The notes: a model not told the origin generated them from the letters alone. A stretch of DNA of 64,000 bases from Amylolactobacillus amylophilus DSM 20533 = JCM 1125 (GCF_001936335.1 NZ_CP018888.1:62001-126000), one strand, 5' to 3'. Counted from the first letter of the stretch, positions 1-9,527 are shown. Made by a program: numbers and translations.

Positions 1-496
1 GCTCTAGGTGCTTTGTGGCATTATTAGAGCGTACTGGTGCAGCCTGTTGGTTGTTGTTTCTCTGGTTCGTTTGGTTACCACGACCTTGGCCTTGACGATT
101 CTGATTATTTCGTCCCTGACCTTGGTTGTTGCCGCGATTTCGACCTTGGTTATTATTTGACCGGTTATGATTAGCACCACCTTGCGCAGGCTTATTATCG
201 CGGCGTCTCATTGAACTAACGCTGATCTTCACCTTGCCGTCGTCTGCTTTCTTAGGAGTTGAAGCAGGCTTTGCTGTTGATGCTGGCTTCGTTGCTGGCT
301 TTTCAACCGGCTTAGGTGCAGTCTTTTTAGCAGCTGGTTTCTTCCCCAACTTACTCATAATTGTCTTCTCTTGGTCTGTATCTAATGATGACATGTGGCT
401 CTTGACGTCAAATCCCAATGCCTTTGCCTGGTCGACCACGACTTTGTTCTCGACGCCCAATTCTTTAGCTAACTCATATATTCTTACTTTCGTCAT
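1..496 (-). CDS. infB: Translation initiation factor IF-2, N-terminal part (cut by window edge)
   Basis: Reading leftward from an ATG at 496, the frame is open to base 1, so only about the first 165 residues are present. The start reads MTKVRIYELAKELGVENK, the classic IF2N fold that contacts the 30S subunit. A lysine/alanine/proline linker and a segment rich in arginine, asparagine, glutamine and glycine (about residues 90-160) follow, the variable linker seen before the GTPase domain in Gram-positive IF-2. IF-2 is the GTPase that places fMet-tRNA in the ribosomal P site; its G domain lies outside the window. The ylxQ stop codon directly abuts this ATG, so the two are translationally coupled at the end of the rimP-nusA-ylxR-ylxQ-infB operon. 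Confidence 0.95.
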   Translation of the reverse strand, partial: MTKVRIYELAKELGVENKVVVDQAKALGFDVKSHMSSLDTDQEKTIMSKLGKKPAAKKTAPKPVEKPATKPASTAKPASTPKKADDGKVKISVSSMRRRDNKPAQGGANHNRSNNNQGRNRGNNQGQGRNNQNRQGQGRGNQTNQRNNNQQAAPVRSNNATKHLE

Positions 497-814
497 CTAA
501 TCACACTCCTTGTTTAATTTATCCAGCATTGCACGTGAAAAGCCACGGTCTTGTACAGCAACGACCTTTCGTTTCTTGCCCAGGGCATCGGAGATTTCCT
601 GACTACTGAACGTGCTTACTAGCTGAATTTGGAATTTATCGCTCAAAAACGCGAATTCCTTAATTGTGTTTTCACTTGAATCACTTGCGAGCAAAACGAG
701 GTTGACCGTTTTCCCCTGAATAGCATGCGCCACCATTTCCGTGCCGCTAATTACTTTGCCAGCCTTTTGGGCCAAGCCAAGCAAATTTAGTACCTTTTGT
801 TTGTTGTCTATCAA
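497..814 (-). CDS. ylxQ: YlxQ, L7Ae-family ribosomal/RNA-binding protein
   Basis: A 105-residue protein of the L7Ae/L30e/S12e/Gadd45 family. The core is recognisable from LGLAQKAGKVISGTEMV through the LVLLASDSS strand. Family members bind kink-turn RNA; YlxQ of Bacilli is reported to be an RNA-binding protein of unclear job. It sits in its usual place between ylxR and infB, its start adjoining the ylxR stop and its stop adjoining the infB ATG, so it is co-translated with them. Length is normal and nothing is unusual. Confidence 0.93.
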   Translation of the reverse strand: MIDNKQKVLNLLGLAQKAGKVISGTEMVAHAIQGKTVNLVLLASDSSENTIKEFAFLSDKFQIQLVSTFSSQEISDALGKKRKVVAVQDRGFSRAMLDKLNKECD

Positions 815-1111
815 TTAATTTTCACCGAATAATTCTAGTCGGGCCTTCTTGTGGTCGACGTAGTCGAAAAGCTCTTGGTAAAAGTCTGGACTAACTTTAG
901 TCTTCAAGGCCTTCTCAATAATCTGCTTCTTCTGTGCTTCTTGAATGACTTCCGGTTTGAGTGAGACATATGCACCACGGCCGGGTTTCTTTCCGGTCGG
1001 ATCAACGCTCAATTCCCCCTCCTTATTCAGGACAATGCGCACCATTTCCTTCTTTGGGAGCATTTCATCAGTCAACAAGTCTTTTCTTAAAGGAATCTTT
1101 CTTTGTTTCAT
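815..1111 (-). CDS. ylxR: YlxR family protein (DUF448)
   Basis: A 98-residue basic protein with the family signature: an RK-DLLTDEMLPKKEMVRIV core followed by DPTGKKPGRGAYV. YlxR is a small nucleic-acid-binding-like protein always found beside nusA; reports link it to RNase P and to transcription control. The open frame runs three codons further upstream (to 1120), but starting at the second Met (MKQRKIPLRKD) matches relatives and sits behind a purine-rich site, so 1111 is preferred. It is followed without a gap by ylxQ. Confidence 0.92.
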   Translation of the reverse strand: MKQRKIPLRKDLLTDEMLPKKEMVRIVLNKEGELSVDPTGKKPGRGAYVSLKPEVIQEAQKKQIIEKALKTKVSPDFYQELFDYVDHKKARLELFGEN

Positions 1112-1120
1112 TGAAATCAC

Positions 1121-2287
1121 CTACTCTTCCGTAGTTTCTTCCTCATCGGTGCTGGGCTCTTCTGTCAAATCATCTTCAATAACTTCTGAATCCTCAGTAA
1201 CTGTTGATTCAGGCTCAGCATCATCGTAATCAGCATCGACATCCTCATCAACGAATTCAACTTCTGATTCGGGCTTGATATCAATCTTATAACCAGTGAG
1301 GCGGGCGGCAAGTCGGACGTTCTGGCCCTTTTTACCAATAGCTAATGAAAGTTGATAGTCAGGGACAATCACCAGGCAACTCTTGTTCTCCTCATCGAAT
1401 TGGACGGCAATTACTTCAGCCGGATTCAACGCATTAGCAATGTAATCGGAGGCATCATCCTCGTACTTCACGATGTCAATATTCTCACCGTGTAGCTCTG
1501 TCACGATAGTCTGTACCCGTGCACCTTTTGGACCCACACAGGTGCCGACGGGATCGACATCTGGATTGTCAGACCGCACAGCAACCTTGGTCCGGTCTCC
1601 GGCTTCTCGCGCGATTGAAACAATCTCAACAGTACCATCATATATTTCGGGAACTTCTTGTTCAAATAAACGCTTTACAAGTTCTGGACTAGTACGTGAG
1701 ACAGAAATTTTCAAGCCGTGTGAATCACTACCAACTTGCGTGACCAACACCTTAATCCGACTCTGTGGGTTATAGACTTCATTAGGCATCTGATCGTTCT
1801 TTCCCATAACAGCTTCGACTTTACCGATATTTACATAAACATAACGGTTGTCCTTGCGGGCAATAGTACCAGACATTAACTCATCTTGATATTGAGCGTA
1901 TTCATCAAGAATATTTGCTCGTTCAGCTTCACGCATTCTCTGCATAATAACCTGTTTAGCAGTTTGGGCAGCTATCCGGCCGAAGTTAGTTGGTGTAACC
2001 TCGAAACGAATTTCATCCCCGACCTCATAGGCGCGGTTGATTGCTAGTGCATCTTTTAGGCTCACTTCTAGGCGGTCATCTTGGACCTCCTCGACAACGG
2101 TCTTAACAGCCAGCACCTTGATATTACCCTTTTGCTCGTCGAATTTCACCTCGACGTTTTGCGCCTGCCCGTAGTTCTTCTTGTAGGCGGAGATTAGCGC
2201 AGCTTCCAGCGCAGCGATGATAACTTCTTTCTTGATTCCTTTTTCGCGTTCTAGTGAGTCAAACGCCTCTAACATTTCCTTTGACAT
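1121..2287 (-). CDS. nusA: Transcription termination/antitermination factor NusA
   Basis: 388 residues. In order: the RNA-polymerase-binding N-terminal domain (about 1-125, starting MSKEMLEAFDSLEREKGI), an S1 domain (about 130-200, MSGTIARKDNRYVYVNIG), two KH domains (DPVGTCVGPKGARVQ and AIGKKGQNVRLAARLTG) and a very acidic tail (about 345-388). As in other Firmicutes it lacks the AR repeats of the E. coli protein. NusA binds the elongation complex, slows RNA polymerase and stabilises terminator hairpins. It follows rimP by 13 bp in the same operon. A terminator-like hairpin in the operon leader (2791-2822) could let NusA control its own level. Confidence 0.97.
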   Translation of the reverse strand: MSKEMLEAFDSLEREKGIKKEVIIAALEAALISAYKKNYGQAQNVEVKFDEQKGNIKVLAVKTVVEEVQDDRLEVSLKDALAINRAYEVGDEIRFEVTPTNFGRIAAQTAKQVIMQRMREAERANILDEYAQYQDELMSGTIARKDNRYVYVNIGKVEAVMGKNDQMPNEVYNPQSRIKVLVTQVGSDSHGLKISVSRTSPELVKRLFEQEVPEIYDGTVEIVSIAREAGDRTKVAVRSDNPDVDPVGTCVGPKGARVQTIVTELHGENIDIVKYEDDASDYIANALNPAEVIAVQFDEENKSCLVIVPDYQLSLAIGKKGQNVRLAARLTGYKIDIKPESEVEFVDEDVDADYDDAEPESTVTEDSEVIEDDLTEEPSTDEEETTEE

Positions 2288-2300
2288 GTCTTAATCCTTT

Positions 2301-2774
2301 CTAGAATTCAATCGCAAACCGAATCTTCGCAATATTTTTTCTAGGTATCTTAATTTCCTTAGTACGTGTTTTGATTTTAATTTGCAAAGATATTTCTTCG
2401 TCATCATAGGCCAAAAGAGTGCCCTCGAAGACTTTTTGTTGATCCATTTTTTGGTAAAGCCCGACGTGAATATACGAATTTAAGGCCTTTTGCCAGTCCT
2501 GCGCAGTCTTGATCGGCCGCTCAATACCAGGAGAAGATACCTCCAGTAAATATGGTACAGGGAACGGGTCGGGATCAAGCTCATCCAGCTTCTCACTGAT
2601 TAATTCGCTCGCGGCGGCAATTTCCTCAATGTCGATTCCGCCGACCGTATCGATGTAAATCCGTAAGTAAAAAGTAGCTTTCTCCTTCACGTATTCCATA
2701 TCGACCAGTTCAAGGCCTCTCTCATCAATAATTGGTTGAATAGCCTGTTTAACAACATCTACTACTTCAGTCAA
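2301..2774 (-). CDS. rimP: Ribosome maturation factor RimP (TTG start)
   Basis: About 157 residues, needed for 30S subunit maturation. The family core [21 protein letters not shown], the [15 protein letters not shown] stretch and a C-terminal SH3-like domain are present. The frame is open further upstream to an ATG at 2810, but that ATG lies inside a terminator hairpin and would add an odd [12 protein letters not shown] leader. A good site (AAAGGAG) lies 6 nt before the TTG at 2774, giving the standard N-terminus (L/M)[13 protein letters not shown]. First gene of the nusA-infB operon. Confidence 0.93.
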   Translation of the reverse strand: MTEVVDVVKQAIQPIIDERGLELVDMEYVKEKATFYLRIYIDTVGGIDIEEIAAASELISEKLDELDPDPFPVPYLLEVSSPGIERPIKTAQDWQKALNSYIHVGLYQKMDQQKVFEGTLLAYDDEEISLQIKIKTRTKEIKIPRKNIAKIRFAIEF

Positions 2775-2790
2775 ACAATGCTCCTTTCTT

Positions 2791-2822
2791 GCAATAAAAA
2801 GAGTGAGCATTTCTGCTCACTC
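2791..2822 (-). terminator. Intrinsic terminator in the rimP-nusA leader (possible NusA attenuator)
   Basis: Read on the minus strand: a 9-bp perfect stem GAGTGAGCA / TGCTCACTC closed by a GAAA tetraloop, then TTTTTATT. It lies after the operon promoter and only about 15-25 nt before the rimP start, so it must be read through for any rimP, nusA or infB message. In B. subtilis the same operon leader is known to contain a NusA-stimulated terminator giving autoregulation. Seen: hairpin and U-tract. Inferred: the control. Confidence 0.8.
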
Positions 2823-2844
2823 GAACCTTTTTCACATCTGTTAT

Positions 2845-2873
2845 ATAGTAGCATATATCCGCCAGTTGTGCAA
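2845..2873 (-). promoter_or_regulatory. Promoter of the rimP-nusA-ylxR-ylxQ-infB operon
   Basis: On the minus strand TTGCAC (2868-2873), 17-bp spacer, TACTAT (2845-2850), a close fit to a sigma-A promoter. Transcription would begin near 2838 and enter the leader terminator directly. Confidence 0.6.
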
Positions 2874-2916
2874 GAACTAGGACTAAATCGGGTGTGTCAA
2901 TTTTTCCAGGGTAGCT

Positions 2917-3318
2917 CTATTTAGGCTTTTTGCCAGACGTCTTTCCTACAATAGCTATCGTACTGATCAACCAGACTACGATAGTTACAAGTAGAACAAA
3001 ACCTGCCACAACAGCACCAAAGAAAAGACTGATTAAGATTGCAATCCCGCCGCCAACAAAAATATAACCGGTCAGACGACTCATCACCATCTTTTCTGCA
3101 TAAACTCCGAAAAAATATGAAGTTGAGTCTGAGATAATTGCCACAAGAAACCACAACAAGTTGAGTTGGATAAACTTGGTGAAGCTATTTTGATTCAGGG
3201 AATTCACGGCACGAACCATAATCAAAGAACTTCCTGCAGCACTAGCCATGCCAATTACACTAAATAATACCGCTATAGTAAAAAATCCTTTATTTTTAAT
3301 CACAAAATCTCGCAGCAT
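2917..3318 (-). CDS. Small membrane protein, ABC-exporter-like N-terminus (possible remnant)
   Basis: 133 residues with four or so hydrophobic segments. Residues 1-80 (FFTIAVLFSVIGMASAAGSS ... FGVYAEKMVMSRL) look like the first two transmembrane helices of a bacteriocin- or multidrug-type ABC exporter. The rest (about 81-133) is a short hydrophobic tail ending GKTSGKKPK, not the continuation such exporters have, and there is no ATPase domain. It has its own site (AAAGGTGAC) and a plausible promoter (TTGAAA-17-AATAAT). It could be a deletion relic of an exporter or a genuine small membrane protein; no function is assigned. Confidence 0.55.
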   Translation of the reverse strand: MLRDFVIKNKGFFTIAVLFSVIGMASAAGSSLIMVRAVNSLNQNSFTKFIQLNLLWFLVAIISDSTSYFFGVYAEKMVMSRLTGYIFVGGGIAILISLFFGAVVAGFVLLVTIVVWLISTIAIVGKTSGKKPK

Positions 3319-3412
3319 AAAGTCACCTTTTTCATTTATTTTCGTATTATTTTAATGATATACTTTTTTTTCAATTGGCTATCATAATTTTGTGGTTTTT
3401 AGCCGAAAGCAG

Positions 3413-3455
3413 AAAAAAGCATAACCGCAGGACCTTTAATCACTGCAACTATGCT
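3413..3455 (-). terminator. Rho-independent terminator after polC
   Basis: Minus-strand reading: AGCATA..GCAG / CTGC..TATGCT stem with a loop of about 12 nt followed by a run of six T, about 20 bp after the polC stop. It closes the pyrH-to-polC gene run. Confidence 0.75.
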
Positions 3456-3474
3456 TGTTGATGATAAATTTTAG

Positions 3475-6400
3475 TTAGAATAACGATAATTGGTTCTCTT
3501 CAGGTAGGTCTCTGAGAGCCCCACTTTGACTGAGGTATTCGATGATTTTGCCTGAAACCTTCCCCCGCAAAGCTAAGTCCTCTTGTGAGAGGAACGGTTG
3601 CTCCTCGCGTGCAGCCACAATTTGTTTGGCTACGTTGTCACCTAACCCAGGTACTGCATTGAAAGGAGCCAGAATTGTGTGCTCATCAAGCATCCTGAAA
3701 TTCTTCGCGTCAGACTGTTCAATATCAACTGTCTTGATGTTAATTCCGCGCTCCAGACACTCATTAGCAAGCTCCAACACGGTCAGCAAATTTTTCTCTT
3801 TAGCACTGGCGTCGTTACCCTTCTCAGTAATCTCCTTGATCGCCGCCTTAACAGAATTCTTACCACGACTCATCGCTGTCAGGTCAAAGTCGTCAGCACG
3901 AACACTAAAATACGCCGTATAGTAGATGACTGGGTAGTATACCTTGAACCAAGCAATGCGCAATGCCATTAGAATATACGCTGTTGCGTGCGCCTTTGGG
4001 AACATGTACTTAATCTTCAGGCACGAATCAATATACCAGTCAGGAACATTCGGGTTCTCTTGCAGCAGCTCTTGCCACTCTTCCTTAATCCCTTTTCCCT
4101 TACGCACACTCTCCATAATTTGGAAAGAAATTTGAGGATCCATATCCCAGTGAATCAGGTCCATCATGATGTTATCACGACACCCAATCACTTCCTTCAG
4201 CGTTACCACACCTTTGTTAATCAGTTCCTCAGCGTTACCCAGCCAGACGTCTGTTCCGTGTGAAAGACCCGATATTTGTAACAACTCTGCAAAAGTAGAT
4301 GGGTGCGTCTCTTCAAGCATTCCACGTACAAATCTAGTACCAAACTCCGGTACTCCTAATGTTCCTGTTTTGGAATAAATCTGCTCCTCTGTCACACCTA
4401 GCGACTCCGTGCCGGAGAATAGTTGCATAACTTTTGGATCATCCGTCGGAATTGTCTTTGGATCAACGCCGCTCAAATCCTGCAGCATTCTGATCATCGT
4501 TGGGTCATCATGACCCAGAATATCCAGCTTCAAGATATTATCGTGGATGGAGTGGAAATCGAAGTGGGTCGTCTTCCAAGCGGCATTTTGATCATCAGCA
4601 GGATATTGAATCGGTGTAAAGTCATAAATATCCAAGTTTTCTGGTACGACGATAATGCCAGCTGGGTGTTGCCCGGTTGTCCGTTTAACCCCCGTCGCCC
4701 CCTGAGCCAAACGATCGAGCTCAGCATTTCTCAGTTGCAAGCCTTTTAGTTCCTCATAGTGCTTGACGTAACCAAACGCCGTTTTGTCAGCGACAGTCGC
4801 AATTGTGCCCGCCCGAAAGACATGGTCCTCACCGAAAAGTACCTTAGTGTAGCCATGAGCCACGGGTTGATAATCACCTGAGAAATTCAAATCGATATCT
4901 GGTACCTTATCACCTTTGAAACCCAGGAAGGTTGCAAATGGGATATCATGCCCATCCTTCACCAACTCGGTACCGCAGTTAGGGCATTTCTTATCCGGTA
5001 GGTCAAACCCAGATCCGTATTCACCCTTCTGGAAAAATTCGGAGTAGAAACAGTGTGGACACCGATAGTGTGGTGGCAACGGATTAACCTCCGTAATTCC
5101 CGTCATCGTGGCTACCAGACTAGAGCCGACAGACCCACGTGAGCCGACCAAATAGCCATCTTTATTTGATTTATATACGAGCTTTTGCGAAATTAGATAG
5201 ATTACACTGAAACCGTTCTTGATGATACTGTTCAGCTCGAGCTCTAGCCGGTCTGCAACAATCTTTGGTAGTTCCTCACCGTAAAGTTCGTGTGCCCGAT
5301 CATAGCTCAACTGTTTAATCTCATCATTAGCGCCCGGCATGTCCGGTGTGTAAAGTTTACTTTTCACGGGTGTAATCTCATCGAATTGCTCCGCCAACTG
5401 ATTAGGGGTAGTAATCACGACCTGCTTAGCCTTCTCGGCACCGAGGAAGGAGAAGGCAGCGAGCATCTCCTGCGTAGAGCGGAAATGTAAATCGGGTAAC
5501 TTCTGTCGCCGTAACGGACTGCTTTTGATTGATGCAATCAAAATTTCACGATAAATATGATCTTCCGGATTAAGATAGTGTGCGTCACCAGTCGCAATCA
5601 CCGGAATATTGAGCTCTTCACCAAGCTTGACAATATTGGCAATAATCTCCTGCAGCTTCTCCTCGTTTTCAATTAGCTGACTGTCGATCAGAGGTTGGTA
5701 ATTTGCAGGTGGTTGAATCTCGAGATAGTCATAGAATTGCGCCAATCGTTTGGCCTCTTCATAACCCTTTTGCATCATCGCCGTAAATACGGCACCATTT
5801 GAACAGGCACTACCAAAGATCAGTCCATCATGGAGTGCAGTTAATTGCGACTTGGTGATTCGTGGTACCCGGTAGAAGTACTCGGTATTGCCCTTCGACA
5901 CAATTTTGAAAAGATTTTTCAAGCCAGCCTGCGTTGTAGCCATGACAGAGATATGCGTTGGCCGAGCACGCTTATAAGCCTCACCATACTTTGCATAATC
6001 ATTGAAGTTTTGCAGATTGGTCTCGTTAAAACGCTCCTCAAACAGTTTGACCAGTTTATACATCAAATAACCTGTGGTTTCGGCATCACTATCAGCCCGG
6101 TGATGGTGCTCCAACACAATGTTATATTTCTTGGCCAGAGAATCCAGTTTATGATTGGTCTGCTCCGGATTGAGTAGCCGGGAAATCTCCAGCGTATCAA
6201 GGACCGGCACGGTAATTTCGGGTAAGTTGGCACGGGTTAGCGCAGCATTAATAAAGCCAATATCGAACTGAACATTATGACCAGCCAATACTGCACCACT
6301 CATGAATTCGTTAAACCGCTTGATGACATCTTGCTCATCGTCTGCATTCTGGACCATGTCATCAGTAATGCTCGTCAAATTAATCGTAACTTCACTTAAT

Positions 6401-7782
6401 GAGTGGTGCGGGTTAATGAACTCATCGAATCGCGCGATAACCGTTCCCTCCTTCATGCGCACGGCACCAATCTCGATGATTGTGTCGTAAACCGCAGAGA
6501 GCCCGGTTGTTTCCACGTCAAAAATCACGTATTCAGTCGTAGTGACTTCTTGATCAGCCGGATTAACGACCAACCGTGAGTGGTCGTCCACCATGTTGGC
6601 CTCTACCCCGTAAAGAATCTTAACACCGTACTTTTGCCCCGCGGCGTGGGCATCCGGAAAGGCCTGGGCACCACCGTGGTCGGTAATTGCCATTGCCTTC
6701 TGGCCGAATTTTGCCGCCATTTTGACGAAATCAGCCACGTTGTTCGTAGCATCTAATTGACTCATATTGGAATGGAGGTGAAATTCTACGCGCTTTTCAT
6801 CACCAGCATACTCTTCGGTCCGACCAACATGTTCGACCAGTTCAATCTGATTCACGTTAAAGACTAGGTCACGCATGTAGGTATCTTCTTGGACATTGCC
6901 CTTCAGCTTGGCCCAAGCACCTGATTTAATGCTCTTCAGCGTCTCCACCTCATCGTCGTCCTTTGCAAAGCGCTTGAATGAAAGCGAGTCGGTGTAGTCT
7001 GTAATCTCCCCCGTGACAATGTAGCGACCGCTGCGCAGCTGTCTCAGCTCAATCTTGAAGATATTACCCTCAACAACCAGGTTGGACATCTCCTCTTGTA
7101 TCTCATGCATCTGCGTTACTTTGGCATTCCCAATCTTATTACCAATGACACTGCTTTTTGTGGCCCGAACTTGTCTTTCCTTCTGACTTTCCTGCTCCAA
7201 CAAAACGCTGCTAATAGCTTGTTCATGTGCAGCGTGCGCCTCTTGTAAGCTCAGCAGGTTTGACTGAAAGGCCGCATCGTCGATGGCCGTCGTCAATTTT
7301 TGTTTACCAAAACCATACTGCGCAATTTCAGTGGCAAAATCACTCAGAATCTCCGCAGTAAATAAGCCCTCAACCACGCTGTTGTCTACCTTAATAGCTA
7401 ACTCATTATTCACATAGTCCGGACTATACTTCTTGATGATTTCCTTTTGCGCCATATTTAATACGGCACTTTGGCCAACAATATAATGCCAATAATTATT
7501 CAGCTCTGTGAGGTTGCTACCAACCTCGTTATTCTCCGTCTGAACCACGACACCAGTTTCAACAATGCCGCTGAAATGGTGCTCGATGTCTTTGATTAGC
7601 TCGACGAAGCTACTAAATTCTAGTACCTGGTTAAAAAAAAGATGGAAAATCCACTTTCGTTCTTGACTGTAGATGTCCACCTTCTGTATGGCGCCTGAAT
7701 TAAGTGTAGCTTGGTCGAACCCCTCAGTTGGAAACTTAATCTGTTCCAATAATTTTTGAAAAAGTTCTTGTTCTTTACTCAC
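3475..7782 (-). CDS. polC: DNA polymerase III alpha subunit, PolC type
   Basis: 1435 residues, the normal size for the Gram-positive replicative polymerase. Domains in order: N-terminal region and OB fold (1-330), PHP domain (about 330-415, EFHLHSNMSQLD and AITDHGG), an inserted DEDD 3'-5' proofreading exonuclease (about 415-580, VIFDVETTG, HNVQFDIGF, HHRADSDAE), then the polymerase domain with its zinc-binding CPHC/CPNC pair and the catalytic VPDIDLNFSGDYQ motif, and a helix-hairpin-helix region near the C-terminus. It replicates the chromosome with the beta clamp. It starts 4 bp after the proS stop and is the last gene before a terminator. Confidence 0.98.
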   Translation of the reverse strand: MSKEQELFQKLLEQIKFPTEGFDQATLNSGAIQKVDIYSQERKWIFHLFFNQVLEFSSFVELIKDIEHHFSGIVETGVVVQTENNEVGSNLTELNNYWHYIVGQSAVLNMAQKEIIKKYSPDYVNNELAIKVDNSVVEGLFTAEILSDFATEIAQYGFGKQKLTTAIDDAAFQSNLLSLQEAHAAHEQAISSVLLEQESQKERQVRATKSSVIGNKIGNAKVTQMHEIQEEMSNLVVEGNIFKIELRQLRSGRYIVTGEITDYTDSLSFKRFAKDDDEVETLKSIKSGAWAKLKGNVQEDTYMRDLVFNVNQIELVEHVGRTEEYAGDEKRVEFHLHSNMSQLDATNNVADFVKMAAKFGQKAMAITDHGGAQAFPDAHAAGQKYGVKILYGVEANMVDDHSRLVVNPADQEVTTTEYVIFDVETTGLSAVYDTIIEIGAVRMKEGTVIARFDEFINPHHSLSEVTINLTSITDDMVQNADDEQDVIKRFNEFMSGAVLAGHNVQFDIGFINAALTRANLPEITVPVLDTLEISRLLNPEQTNHKLDSLAKKYNIVLEHHHRADSDAETTGYLMYKLVKLFEERFNETNLQNFNDYAKYGEAYKRARPTHISVMATTQAGLKNLFKIVSKGNTEYFYRVPRITKSQLTALHDGLIFGSACSNGAVFTAMMQKGYEEAKRLAQFYDYLEIQPPANYQPLIDSQLIENEEKLQEIIANIVKLGEELNIPVIATGDAHYLNPEDHIYREILIASIKSSPLRRQKLPDLHFRSTQEMLAAFSFLGAEKAKQVVITTPNQLAEQFDEITPVKSKLYTPDMPGANDEIKQLSYDRAHELYGEELPKIVADRLELELNSIIKNGFSVIYLISQKLVYKSNKDGYLVGSRGSVGSSLVATMTGITEVNPLPPHYRCPHCFYSEFFQKGEYGSGFDLPDKKCPNCGTELVKDGHDIPFATFLGFKGDKVPDIDLNFSGDYQPVAHGYTKVLFGEDHVFRAGTIATVADKTAFGYVKHYEELKGLQLRNAELDRLAQGATGVKRTTGQHPAGIIVVPENLDIYDFTPIQYPADDQNAAWKTTHFDFHSIHDNILKLDILGHDDPTMIRMLQDLSGVDPKTIPTDDPKVMQLFSGTESLGVTEEQIYSKTGTLGVPEFGTRFVRGMLEETHPSTFAELLQISGLSHGTDVWLGNAEELINKGVVTLKEVIGCRDNIMMDLIHWDMDPQISFQIMESVRKGKGIKEEWQELLQENPNVPDWYIDSCLKIKYMFPKAHATAYILMALRIAWFKVYYPVIYYTAYFSVRADDFDLTAMSRGKNSVKAAIKEITEKGNDASAKEKNLLTVLELANECLERGINIKTVDIEQSDAKNFRMLDEHTILAPFNAVPGLGDNVAKQIVAAREEQPFLSQEDLALRGKVSGKIIEYLSQSGALRDLPEENQLSLF

Positions 7783-7786
7783 GAAA

Positions 7787-9481
7787 TTACCCTATTTCAC
7801 TATTAATATAATTTTCTAATTCCGTCAATTTGACCTCAGTCGAATCTTGCTCACCGGGATGCTTAACTTCGATAATTCCCTCAGAGGCTTTCTTCCCAAT
7901 GATCACCCGAACAGGTGCGCCGACTAAATCAGCATCGGCAAACTTCACCCCTGCTCGCTCATTTCGCTCATCATACAACACGTCGTACTTGTCTGATAAT
8001 GACTGATACAAGTCATTGGCGACCTTCGTCTGATCGGCATCATTCATCTTCATCTGGATTAAATGAACCTCAAACGGTGCCACGGTTTTTGGCCAAGCTA
8101 TACCACGCTCAGTGTAGTTCTGCTCAATAATGGCAGAGAGCAACCGGGAAATACCAATTCCGTACGAACCCATGATGACAGGCTGTTCCTTTCCGTTTTC
8201 GTCTAGGAAATTAGCATGAAAGTCTTTGGTATAACGAGTACCCAGTTTGAAAATATGACCAATTTCTATTCCTCGGGTAAACTTTAATGGCTCATGTCCA
8301 ATTGGATCCAGCTCGCCCTCCTCAGCCAATTTAACGTCATAAAACTGGTCGACGAAAAAGTCACGTCCCAAATTAACATTAGCCAACTGATAGTCGGTTT
8401 CATTCGCACCGACGACGAAATTAGTCAAATGTTCAATCGTCTCATCGGCGATTACCATATCAGCAAACGTGGCGTTTACTGGACCGATACCACCGGGCAT
8501 GATTCCCGTTAGTTCTACGACCTCAGCATCCGTCGCCACGTGTAACTCATTTGCGTCAATGATATTGGTTAATTTCACCTCATTAATTTGCTTATCACCA
8601 CGGATGAGGACCAGTACCAGCTTGTCGTCCGCACGATAAAGCACACTCTTAACAATTTTGGTATTTGGCACCGCCATAAACTCGGCTAAGGCGGTAATTG
8701 TCTTGATACCCGGTGTATGGACCTTCTCAATCTCCTTTGGTTCCTCTGTTGTCACCTCAAGTGAATCAATACTCTTCGCCATCTCGATGTTGGCTGCGTA
8801 ACCACCGGCGGTATAGGCAATCGTATCCTCACCAACAGCCGCAGGTGCTTGGTATTCGGTTGAATCGGAGCCACCCATGGCACCCGCATCGGCAATGATG
8901 GCCATCGTTTTTAGGCCCACTCGATCAAAGACATTTTGAAACGCCTGACCTACCTCTTGATACTGTACGTCCAATTGTTCTTCGTTGGCTGCAAAACTAT
9001 AGGCATCAAGCATGATGAACTCGCGCCCCCTTAGTAAACCAAAGCGTGGTCTGTTCTCATCCCGAAATTTGGTCTGTATTTGGTAGAGAGTCAGCGGCAT
9101 TTTCTTATAGCTACGTAGTTCCTCCGCCACAATCTCGGTAAAGGTCTCCTCATGAGTAGGTCCAAGAATTGATGGCCGTTCGTGTCGGTCCACTAACTTG
9201 AAAAGGTTAGGACCGTAACTCTCATACCGTCCAGATTCTTGCCAAAGTGATGCAGGTAGAAAAATCGGCATTAACATTTCTGGTGCATCAATCTTCGCCA
9301 TTTCTTCACGAACAATATTAGATATCTTAGTGAGAACCAGATTTGCTAATGGCAAATATGAATAGACTCCGGCTGTTACCTGGCGAACATATCCACCTCG
9401 GAGCATCAGCTGGTGGCTGACTGCCTCGGCATCTGCAGGCACCTCTTTTAATGTTGGCATGAAAAATTTCGATTGACGCAT
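7787..9481 (-). CDS. proS: Prolyl-tRNA synthetase (bacterial type with editing insertion)
   Basis: 564 residues. Class II aminoacyl-tRNA synthetase that charges tRNA-Pro. Motif 2 is at RDENRPRFGLLRGREFIMLD and motif 3 at MGSYGIGISRLLSAI. Between them lies the YbaK-like INS editing domain (about 225-390), which removes mischarged alanine and marks the long bacterial form, and the C-terminal anticodon-binding domain follows (about 465-564). It sits between rseP and polC, as usual in lactobacilli, with a 46-bp gap before it and a 4-bp gap after it. Confidence 0.97.
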   Translation of the reverse strand: MRQSKFFMPTLKEVPADAEAVSHQLMLRGGYVRQVTAGVYSYLPLANLVLTKISNIVREEMAKIDAPEMLMPIFLPASLWQESGRYESYGPNLFKLVDRHERPSILGPTHEETFTEIVAEELRSYKKMPLTLYQIQTKFRDENRPRFGLLRGREFIMLDAYSFAANEEQLDVQYQEVGQAFQNVFDRVGLKTMAIIADAGAMGGSDSTEYQAPAAVGEDTIAYTAGGYAANIEMAKSIDSLEVTTEEPKEIEKVHTPGIKTITALAEFMAVPNTKIVKSVLYRADDKLVLVLIRGDKQINEVKLTNIIDANELHVATDAEVVELTGIMPGGIGPVNATFADMVIADETIEHLTNFVVGANETDYQLANVNLGRDFFVDQFYDVKLAEEGELDPIGHEPLKFTRGIEIGHIFKLGTRYTKDFHANFLDENGKEQPVIMGSYGIGISRLLSAIIEQNYTERGIAWPKTVAPFEVHLIQMKMNDADQTKVANDLYQSLSDKYDVLYDERNERAGVKFADADLVGAPVRVIIGKKASEGIIEVKHPGEQDSTEVKLTELENYINSEIG

Positions 9482-9527
9482 AATAACCTCGTATTTTTAT
9501 ATTTATAATTTAGCTGGATTAAACGCA

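Noticed and set aside
234-500. Plus-strand open frame of 88 codons
   Set aside because: It is antisense to the clear infB N-terminus and has low-complexity composition caused by the Lys/Ala/Pro linker.
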